Source: Firmicutes bacterium UBA1426 (lineage in GTDB: Bacteria; Bacillota; Clostridia; Peptostreptococcales; Anaerovoracaceae). From it: DNA of 5,078 nucleotides. Made by a program: the position numbers and the translations under genes. The stretch covers positions 264-5,341 of the forward strand of contig DCUA01000007.1 of assembly GCA_002329675.1 (NCBI GenBank), in the 5' to 3' direction. Shown in pieces: positions 1 through 5,078 of this stretch. The notes under the pieces were generated by a model. That model had not been told where the DNA came from. It saw nothing but the letters and a program-made list of their open reading frames with translations, and searched no databases. How positions within the stretch are numbered: the first letter of the stretch is position 1; every line of letters starts with the position of its first letter.

Positions 1-500
1 TTTCGCACCGGATTTCCGGTAACCACCAGTTTATCCTTTTTCTTAAAGTGCTCCTCTGACTCCGGAAAGCTTATGAATATCTTTTCTACATATTTTTCAA
101 GCATCCTATTAGTCAGTCCGGGGAAAGCGTTCTGTTCATGAAGGTATGTGCGGATACCCATCTTACTCGCCCGGCGTATCACCGGAGCACAGACATATCC
201 TCCTGTTCCGATTACTATATCCGGCTGAAACTCTTTTATGATCCGATTTGCTTCTCTGCTTCCTTTTATGAAATCACGAAGTGTGGCAATGTTTTTCAGC
301 AGCTTTTTCCTGTTAAATCCGCTGACGGTTATGGAGCGGATCTTATAGCCGCATTCCGGGACAAGTTTTTGTTCCATCCCTCTTTCGGATCCCACGAAGA
401 GGATGTCACTATCCGGATTCTTGCGCCTGATCTTGTCTGCGATAGCAATGGCAGGGTAAATGTGTCCCCCGGTTCCGCCACCGGTTATGATCACTTTCAT
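1..500 (-). CDS. murG: MurG, lipid II-forming N-acetylglucosaminyltransferase (partial, 3' end beyond window)
   Basis: MurG transfers GlcNAc from UDP-GlcNAc to lipid I on the inner face of the membrane, producing lipid II. I translated the minus strand from the ATG at 498-500 and read 166 codons without a stop to the window edge. The protein opens with MKVIITGGGTGGHIYPAIA, which carries the glycine-rich GGGTGGH loop (residues 7-13, with the conserved His13) of the N-terminal GT-B domain that binds the acceptor. Further MurG hallmarks are GTGGYV (98-103), HEQN (121-124) followed by PGLTNR, and GNPVR (162-166) at the junction to the second domain. The UDP-GlcNAc-binding C-terminal half, roughly 190 residues going by the usual length of about 360, lies outside the window. 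The start is well supported: a strong AAGGAGG sits five bases upstream and the motif position matches the family. It follows ftsW after 43 bases, the longest gap in the cluster. Confidence 0.97.
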   Translation of the reverse strand, partial: MKVIITGGGTGGHIYPAIAIADKIRRKNPDSDILFVGSERGMEQKLVPECGYKIRSITVSGFNRKKLLKNIATLRDFIKGSREANRIIKEFQPDIVIGTGGYVCAPVIRRASKMGIRTYLHEQNAFPGLTNRMLEKYVEKIFISFPESEEHFKKKDKLVVTGNPVR

Positions 501-543
501 TTCCGCCTCCTTGTTTACATAATATAAATTATCTGCAACTTAC
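501..543 (-). other. AT-rich spacer between ftsW and murG
   Basis: This 43-base gap separates the ftsW stop from the murG ATG and is more than twice as long as the other gaps in the cluster. It holds the murG ribosome binding site and, upstream of it, an AT-rich segment with a short imperfect palindrome, ATAAT-TTAT-ATTAT. I find no GC-rich stem followed by a T run, so a terminator is not supported. No -35/-10 pair with normal spacing is visible. It is most simply a transcribed intercistronic spacer. Confidence 0.6.
506..512 (-). promoter_or_regulatory. Strong Shine-Dalgarno site of murG
   Basis: On the minus strand AAGGAGG stands five bases before the murG ATG at 498-500. It is the best match to the anti-Shine-Dalgarno sequence among the four ribosome binding sites visible here, and it fixes the murG start. 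Confidence 0.85.
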
Positions 544-1677
544 CTATACTGCGGAATGTCTGGATATATTGAGCATGATGCCGAAAGATCCCATGAACAA
601 CAGCAGTGCGTTCCCTCCATAACTGATGAATGGGAGCGTGATCCCTGTAGGAGGCATGGAGGAAGTCACAACGGCTATATTAAGTATTACCTGAACGGCC
701 AGCATGATTGTAATTCCTGCGGCGACCAGCGTTCCAAACAAGTCGGGAGCATTAAGTGCGATATGACTGCCTCTCCAGATCAATACCAGATAGCATATGA
801 TCAGCATCAGACAACCGACAAACCCCAGCTCTTCTCCGATGATGGAAAAGATAAAGTCATTTTGTGGTTCCGGCAAGTAAAGCGTCTTTTGAATGCTTTT
901 GCCCAGACCAACTCCGAACAGCCCGCCGGATCCAAGTGCAAACAGGGATTGTATTACCTGCCAGCCGCTGCCCAAAGGATCCTGAAAGGGATCCATAAAG
1001 CTCGTGATGCGCTTCATCCAGTATCCTTCTTCGTCCGCAAGTGCAAGGGCCAGAATGCCTCCGCCGCCCAGCACCCCGATTGCAATCAGATATAGTATAT
1101 TCAGTCCTGCAACAAACATCATTCCTATGATGATGGCGCATATGGTGATAGCTGTGGACAGATTGGGCTGCATGATGATCAGACCGAAATAGATGCCACA
1201 GAGCACCAACAAAGGAAGAACCCCCTTAAAGAAGGAGCGGATCCTCTTACTATCCCTGGACAGGAACCAGGCTACAAAAAGGATGGCGCAGATTTTAGCC
1301 ACCTCACCGGGCATCAGGGTGAAACTACCCACTCCCAGCCAGCGGGTCGCATAGTTCCTGGTCACGCCAAGAGGTGTAAAAAGCAATACCAGCAGGATCA
1401 GGCTGGCAACCAGCAGCAGAGGTGCAAGCTTCTCGTAAATATGATAGTCCAGAAGAGCTGTGACCAGCATCACCACTGCACCAAGCAAAGCCCAGACAAT
1501 ATGATCCTTCAGATAAGTATATGGGTCTCCTGTCTCACTGATCGAGCTGTAATAACTGGCACTGAACACCATGATGATCCCGAAGACAACAAGAGCAAGC
1601 ACCAGAATTGTCAGGAGAAAGTCCCCCGATTTCATCCGCGTCCTTTTAGCCTTTTTCTTTTTCACTTTTCTTGCCAT
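544..1677 (-). CDS. ftsW: SEDS-family peptidoglycan glycosyltransferase FtsW/SpoVE
   Basis: SEDS proteins are polytopic membrane enzymes that polymerise lipid II into glycan strands together with a class B penicillin-binding protein; FtsW does this at the septum, SpoVE in the spore cortex. The 377-residue product has a strongly basic cytoplasmic tail (residues 3-16, mostly Lys and Arg), then about ten hydrophobic segments. Family motifs include GIIMVFSAS (33-41), RWLGVGSFTLMPGEVAK (112-128, matching the usual RW-G...PSE-AK), QPNLST (170-175), LPEPQNDFIFSIIGEELG (268-285) and PPTGITLPFISYGGNALL (342-359). By comparison with E. coli FtsW, Asp274 in the NDFIF segment is the probable catalytic residue. 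The start is supported by AGGAG six bases upstream. FtsW and SpoVE cannot be separated by sequence alone: in Bacillus subtilis the paralogue at this place, between murD and murG, is spoVE, while in non-sporulating relatives the gene here serves division. RodA is less likely given the dcw context. Confidence 0.93.
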   Translation of the reverse strand: MARKVKKKKAKRTRMKSGDFLLTILVLALVVFGIIMVFSASYYSSISETGDPYTYLKDHIVWALLGAVVMLVTALLDYHIYEKLAPLLLVASLILLVLLFTPLGVTRNYATRWLGVGSFTLMPGEVAKICAILFVAWFLSRDSKRIRSFFKGVLPLLVLCGIYFGLIIMQPNLSTAITICAIIIGMMFVAGLNILYLIAIGVLGGGGILALALADEEGYWMKRITSFMDPFQDPLGSGWQVIQSLFALGSGGLFGVGLGKSIQKTLYLPEPQNDFIFSIIGEELGFVGCLMLIICYLVLIWRGSHIALNAPDLFGTLVAAGITIMLAVQVILNIAVVTSSMPPTGITLPFISYGGNALLLFMGSFGIMLNISRHSAV

Positions 1678-1683
1678 TGCCTA

Positions 1684-1688
1684 CTCCT
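1684..1688 (-). promoter_or_regulatory. Shine-Dalgarno site of ftsW
   Basis: AGGAG on the minus strand lies six bases before the ATG at 1675-1677, inside the 17-base gap after the murD stop. It favours the first Met over the internal Met15 as the ftsW start, and so includes the basic N-terminal tail in the protein. Confidence 0.75.
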
Positions 1689-1694
1689 GCCTGC

Positions 1695-3056
1695 TCACTT
1701 TTCCAAATCGTTCACACAGCTTTTGAAATGATCTCCCCGCTGCTCAAAATTTGAATACATATCCCAACTGGCGCATGCAGGAGAGAGCAACACAGTATCT
1801 CCCGATTTCGCGATCCGAAAGCTTTCTCTGACGCATTCCTCCATATTCTTAGCCATGATGATATTCGTAAAGCCCAGTTTCTCTGCTTCCTCTTTAATTC
1901 TCGGCGCTGTTCTGCCTAAGAGTACCAGGGCTTTGACCTTTCCGTCAAAGGCATTGATCAATGGTTCAAAAGTTGAGCCTTTATCATAACCTCCCGCAAT
2001 GAGAATGATAGGAGCTTCAACTGCCTCGATGGCTTTGATGGATGCATCCGTGTTAGTACCTTTAGAATCATTTACAAAGCGAACGCCCCTTATCTCGTTG
2101 ACAAATTCAAGCCTGTGGGCAACACCATGAAAACCTTCCATAGCCGTGCGGATAGTGTTCGTATCTATACCTGCAAAAAAGGCGATAGTCGCCGCTGCCA
2201 ACGCGTTTTCAAGATTGTGAACACCTGGGATACCCAGCTCGCTTGCTTTGCAGATAGGATGAAGAATACCTTTTTCATCGCGAATAACTATGCTGCCATC
2301 CTTCACAAAAGCGCCAAAGTCCAGTTCTCTGGTTCTGCTGAAGGGAACCACTTTTGCCCGGCAAGCTTCTGTCAGTTTCCAGCACTCTTCGTCATCCAGG
2401 TTTACGACAAAGTAGTCATTTTCATCCTGATTCCGATAGATCAGCGCTTTGGCTTTCGCATAGTTTTCCAGACTAAGATGGCGATCCAGATGATCCGGTG
2501 TTATATTTAAGAGCGCCGAGATATGGGGATGAAAATGGCGCGTGGTTTCAAGTTGAAAGCTGCTGATCTCCGTGATGAGCCATGTTTCATCAGTAGCCCT
2601 TATGGCTTTTTTCACAACGGCCAGGCCTACGTTTCCCACTACTTCTGTCGGCCTGCCTGCCTGTTTGAATATCTCACCGGTAAGCACTGTGGTAGTAGTC
2701 TTTCCGTTGGTTCCGGTGATCGCCGCATAGTTCCCCTTGCCGATGCGATAGGCAAACTCCACTTCCCCTATGAGTTCGACATTTTCTGCCAGGATCCTTT
2801 TTATCAGGTTATTGCTCAGAGGAACGCCCGGGCTGACTACTGCAAAATGATAACCGCTCACATCTGCCGGCTCCGCACCGAAATAACAGGTTGCCTTACG
2901 ACTCATAAAATATTGGATCAGGTGCGGTTCCATCTCTCCGGATGGTTTTCCGTCATATACAGACACATATGCGCCAAGGGACAGAAGCACCTCCGCAGCG
3001 GCGATGCCGGATCTGCCCATACCTATGACTAAAGCATTTTTATTCTTAACGTCCAT
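1695..3056 (-). CDS. murD: MurD, UDP-N-acetylmuramoyl-L-alanine:D-glutamate ligase
   Basis: MurD is the cytoplasmic ATP-dependent ligase that joins D-glutamate to UDP-MurNAc-L-alanine, the second amino acid of the stem peptide. The 453-residue length is normal. Domain 1 is Rossmann-like, with the UDP-binding GMGRSG (12-17) and SPGVP (75-79). Domain 2 carries the P-loop TGTNGKTTTT (114-123, Lys119), EISSFQLE (163-170) and NITPDHLDRH (184-193). Lys203 in the YAKAKALIY segment aligns with the carbamylated Lys198 of E. coli MurD. Domain 3 starts near residue 310 with HRLE (314-317), followed by NDSKGTN (329-335), GGYDKG (355-360) and SPACASWDMYSNFEQRG (425-441). No expected residue is missing. 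It begins 15 bases after the mraY stop and ends 17 bases before ftsW. The start is set by the position of the Rossmann motif, since its ribosome binding site is only moderate. Confidence 0.97.
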   Translation of the reverse strand: MDVKNKNALVIGMGRSGIAAAEVLLSLGAYVSVYDGKPSGEMEPHLIQYFMSRKATCYFGAEPADVSGYHFAVVSPGVPLSNNLIKRILAENVELIGEVEFAYRIGKGNYAAITGTNGKTTTTVLTGEIFKQAGRPTEVVGNVGLAVVKKAIRATDETWLITEISSFQLETTRHFHPHISALLNITPDHLDRHLSLENYAKAKALIYRNQDENDYFVVNLDDEECWKLTEACRAKVVPFSRTRELDFGAFVKDGSIVIRDEKGILHPICKASELGIPGVHNLENALAAATIAFFAGIDTNTIRTAMEGFHGVAHRLEFVNEIRGVRFVNDSKGTNTDASIKAIEAVEAPIILIAGGYDKGSTFEPLINAFDGKVKALVLLGRTAPRIKEEAEKLGFTNIIMAKNMEECVRESFRIAKSGDTVLLSPACASWDMYSNFEQRGDHFKSCVNDLEK

Positions 3057-3060
3057 TTTT

Positions 3061-3071
3061 CCACTTCCCTT
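3061..3071 (-). promoter_or_regulatory. Weak, spread-out Shine-Dalgarno region of murD
   Basis: The minus strand between the mraY stop and the murD ATG (3054-3056) reads AAGGGAAGTGG and then an A run. Neither purine block is ideal: AAGGG has a ten-base spacer and AAGTGG a four-base one. Translation may be helped by coupling to mraY, which stops 15 bases upstream; this is inference. Confidence 0.5.
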
Positions 3072-4031
3072 TTATATAGCCAACAAACTGACAACACAGA
3101 GTATGATCGTCACTGCCCAGAACATGGCCACCACTCTCGTCTCCTTCCATCCCGATAATTCAAAGTGATGGTGAAGAGGGGCCATCTTAAACAGGCGCTT
3201 TCCTCCTGTCTTCTTAAAATACAGTACCTGAAGGATCACTGAAACTGCTTCCGCCACATATACGCCTCCGGCAATGGGTATGATCAGCTCAATATTCATA
3301 ATGATAGCTGCAGCGGCGATTCCGCCGCCCAGGGCCATAGAGCCCGTATCACCCATGAAGACCTTCGCCGGATGCCTGTTATAGAACAGGAAACCCAGGC
3401 AAGCCCCCGTGATCCCGCTGCAGAAGACAGAAGCGGCTGTAAAGCTGAAGGCACTTCCCACCAGAGCGAGGAACAGCGCTACAAACATAGTCACTCCCGC
3501 TGCCAGTCCGTCAAGCCCATCCGTAAGATTAACGCTGTTTGCCATAGCCACTACTACGAAAGCGATAAACGGAACATAGAAGATCCCCAAGTCGACAAAT
3601 TTATCGGTGAAGGGTATCACCACAGTAGTCCCGTAAACGGATACCTTCGCCTGGTATATAGCCAGACCCACAGCGATAACGGTCTGAAAAAATAGCTTCT
3701 GTCTGGCCGTAAGTCCAAGATTTCGCTTCATGCTGACCTTGACGAAATCGTCCAGAAATCCCAGCAGGCCAAAACCTAAGAATGCAGCCAATATGATCAG
3801 CATATCCGTATTTCGGATATTTGTTGCTCCACAAGTCACTAATACCGCGAGGATAATGGCCAAACCTCCCATCGTAGGTGTTCCGGACTTTGTCAGATGG
3901 GATTTTGGTCCTTCCTCACGTATGCATTGTCCCCCATTTCGCTTCGCCATAAAGGAGATGAAAATGGGCGTCATGATCGATGTTAAAATTAATGCGATAA
4001 CGAACGGTATTGCGATTTGTAGATAATCCAT
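3072..4031 (-). CDS. mraY: MraY, phospho-N-acetylmuramoyl-pentapeptide transferase
   Basis: MraY is the integral membrane enzyme that transfers phospho-MurNAc-pentapeptide from its UDP carrier to undecaprenyl phosphate, forming lipid I. The 319-residue length is typical of Gram-positive MraY. About ten hydrophobic segments are visible. Family signatures in order are KSHLTKSGTPTMGG (43-56), GFLDDFVK (91-98, with the paired Asp94-Asp95), NSVNLTDGLDGLA (165-177), FYNRHPAKVFMGDTGS (216-231, Asp228 corresponding to the catalytic Mg-binding Asp265 of the Aquifex enzyme) and MAPLHHHFELSGWKE (283-297), whose HHH triplet is diagnostic for MraY as opposed to WecA or TagO. All appear intact. It starts 15 bases after murF, with AAGGG (4039-4043) seven bases before its ATG. 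Being next to murF places the enzyme directly after the one making its substrate. Confidence 0.98.
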   Translation of the reverse strand: MDYLQIAIPFVIALILTSIMTPIFISFMAKRNGGQCIREEGPKSHLTKSGTPTMGGLAIILAVLVTCGATNIRNTDMLIILAAFLGFGLLGFLDDFVKVSMKRNLGLTARQKLFFQTVIAVGLAIYQAKVSVYGTTVVIPFTDKFVDLGIFYVPFIAFVVVAMANSVNLTDGLDGLAAGVTMFVALFLALVGSAFSFTAASVFCSGITGACLGFLFYNRHPAKVFMGDTGSMALGGGIAAAAIIMNIELIIPIAGGVYVAEAVSVILQVLYFKKTGGKRLFKMAPLHHHFELSGWKETRVVAMFWAVTIILCVVSLLAI

Positions 4032-4038
4032 TTGTATA

Positions 4039-4043
4039 CCCTT
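4039..4043 (-). promoter_or_regulatory. Shine-Dalgarno site of mraY
   Basis: AAGGG on the minus strand, seven bases before the ATG at 4029-4031, within the 15-base gap after the murF stop. It is a moderate match and agrees with the start placing GTPTMGG at its usual distance from the N-terminus. Confidence 0.6.
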
Positions 4044-4046
4044 GCT

Positions 4047-5078
4047 CTATTCATTCATTTCTTCCAGGTGTTTTACTATTTCATCCATAGCCATTCCCCG
4101 GGAACCCTTGACCAGGATAACATCTCCTTTTCGGACCCACTGAGGAAGTACACTTTTCAGCATTTCTTTATTGCTGAAGTGAAAGGCCTGAATTCCGCCC
4201 TCTTTGGCTGCTAAAGACATCAGCTCTGCGTTTTTACCAACTGATAGTACCACATGGATGCCTTTTTTGGAAGCATATTCGCCAATCTGACGATGGTATT
4301 CCTCTTCTTTTTCTCCCAGTTCGAACATATCCCCCATTATTGCCATCTTTCGGGTGCTCTTTACGGAAGACAACACATCCAGTGCTGCTTTCATAGAGTC
4401 CGGACTGGCATTATAGGTATCATCGATTATCTTTATTCCACGAAGCTCTTTGATATGCAATCTCTTGTCTGTGGCAGGGAGCTTCGAAAGTCCGGAAGCG
4501 GCCTCTTCCATACTGAGCCCAAATCTGAAAGCTGTTGCAACAGCCAGTGCGGCGTTGATGCTGTTGTGTAGTCCCGGGCTGCCTATGTGGAAAACCCGAT
4601 TTTCATTACCTCTATGAAGACAGAATTCTATACCCTTTTCTCCCATATCCTTTAGCTCAGATATACGGACATCCGCCTTTGATCCCTGCCCTACGGTGAC
4701 AATGCTGTGTTCCCCGCTGAAACAATGGCCGGATAATAAATCGTTATCTTCATTGATGATCAGTGTGTTCTCTTTGATCATAAAGTCACAGATCTCCGTT
4801 TTGGCTCTCAGGATATTCTCCCGGCTGCCCAATCGCTCCAGATGCGACACACCGATATTGGTAATGATGGCTGCATCGGGCCGTACGATCTCTGCAAGCT
4901 GATGGATCTCTCCCAATCGGTCCATTCCCATCTCAAAGACGGCTGCTTCTGTAGTGCTGTCCACCTGAAACACGGATAAGGGCAATCCGATCAGGTTATT
5001 AAAATTCCCTTGATTGCATACAGTCTTATACTTCTCGGAAAGTATGTGATAAAGCATTTCTTTCGTGGTGGTCTTTCC
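4047..5078 (-). CDS. murF: MurF, UDP-MurNAc-tripeptide:D-Ala-D-Ala ligase (partial, 5' end beyond window)
   Basis: MurF is the cytoplasmic ATP-dependent ligase that adds D-alanyl-D-alanine to the UDP-MurNAc-tripeptide and completes the pentapeptide precursor. The frame is open to the window edge: 343 codons plus a TAG stop, starting with GKTTTKEM, which is the C-terminal part of the P-loop. The first in-frame Met (codon 8 of the fragment, 5055-5057) is therefore not the start. About 110 residues, mainly the UDP-substrate-binding domain, should lie upstream, given the usual 450 or so. Fragment positions of MurF motifs: GNFNNLIGLP (24-33), EMGMDRLGEI (49-58), TNIGVSHLERLGS (73-85), the Lys93 region, GLHNSINAALA (169-179), DDTYNASPDSM (219-229), MGDMFELGE (248-256) and VKGSRGM (323-329). 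The TYNASPDSM signature and GNFNN distinguish it from MurE, MurC and MurD. The gene is followed after 15 bases by mraY. Confidence 0.96.
   Translation of the reverse strand, partial: GKTTTKEMLYHILSEKYKTVCNQGNFNNLIGLPLSVFQVDSTTEAAVFEMGMDRLGEIHQLAEIVRPDAAIITNIGVSHLERLGSRENILRAKTEICDFMIKENTLIINEDNDLLSGHCFSGEHSIVTVGQGSKADVRISELKDMGEKGIEFCLHRGNENRVFHIGSPGLHNSINAALAVATAFRFGLSMEEAASGLSKLPATDKRLHIKELRGIKIIDDTYNASPDSMKAALDVLSSVKSTRKMAIMGDMFELGEKEEEYHRQIGEYASKKGIHVVLSVGKNAELMSLAAKEGGIQAFHFSNKEMLKSVLPQWVRKGDVILVKGSRGMAMDEIVKHLEEMNE

Noticed and set aside
138..527. A 129-codon plus-strand open frame near the left edge
   Set aside because: It is antisense to the murG fragment, whose minus-strand translation carries GGGTGGH, HEQN and GNPVR and has a strong ribosome binding site.
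501..543. Possible promoter for murG in the AT-rich gap
   Set aside because: TATATT and TATTAT resemble a -10 box, but no -35 lies at 16-18 bases upstream, and the TTGCAG present is only about eight bases away.
977..994. Two GGATCC palindromes separated by six bases
   Set aside because: They encode the DPFQDP stretch of the SEDS protein, a region that typically holds similar repeated Asp-Pro pairs. Protein conservation explains them.
556..1095. A 179-codon plus-strand open frame antisense to ftsW
   Set aside because: It lies wholly within ftsW, whose protein carries all SEDS motifs. The antisense product is rich in His, Gln, Ser and Cys, shows no recognisable domain, and is what the mirror of a membrane-protein gene gives.
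2115..3032. Plus-strand open frames of 131 and 169 codons antisense to murD
   Set aside because: They mirror well-conserved MurD codons and show no family motif, so they are best read as shadows of murD.
3372..4214. Plus-strand frames over mraY and the end of murF, and a minus-strand alternative frame at 3601-3834
   Set aside because: All overlap conserved coding sequence in another frame, and none shows a recognisable domain.
5055..5057. ATG as a possible murF start
   Set aside because: The frame stays open upstream to the window edge and encodes GKTTTKE, part of the ATP-binding P-loop that lies about 110 residues into MurF. The true start is outside the window.

Overview
The window is an ordinary chromosomal piece of the division and cell wall (dcw) cluster. 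All five genes lie on the minus strand, so transcription runs from position 5078 towards position 1. In transcription order they are murF (5' end cut off by the window), mraY, murD, ftsW/spoVE and murG (3' end cut off). The gaps are 15, 15, 17 and 43 bases and I see no terminator in any of them, which is what a single polycistronic operon would look like.

The organism is most likely a Firmicute of class Clostridia, possibly near Lachnospiraceae. This is inferred from three things. MraY is short (319 residues), as in Gram-positives, where proteobacterial versions are about 360. The order murF-mraY-murD-ftsW/spoVE-murG resembles what I recall of clostridial clusters. The Shine-Dalgarno sites are purine-rich and the base composition looks intermediate. 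No rRNA or marker gene is present, so the assignment below class level is weak.

Layout: 4047-5078 is the C-terminal three quarters of MurF, beginning exactly at its ATP-binding P-loop. 3072-4031 is complete MraY, 1695-3056 complete MurD and 544-1677 complete FtsW/SpoVE. Positions 501-543 are the only noticeable spacer, and 1-500 hold the first 166 residues of MurG. There is no gene-free stretch over 300 bases, and I see no RNA gene, mobile element, CRISPR array or long repeat.

Together the genes cover consecutive steps of peptidoglycan synthesis. MurD adds D-glutamate to UDP-MurNAc-L-Ala. MurF adds D-Ala-D-Ala to finish the UDP-MurNAc-pentapeptide. MraY moves phospho-MurNAc-pentapeptide onto undecaprenyl phosphate to make lipid I. 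MurG adds GlcNAc to make lipid II. FtsW/SpoVE polymerises lipid II into glycan strands with a partner class B PBP. MurE, which acts between MurD and MurF, is not in the window.

I looked for a novel system and found none. Key motifs are intact in every gene and the plus-strand open frames are antisense shadows. The findings are low-interest observations, offered as such.
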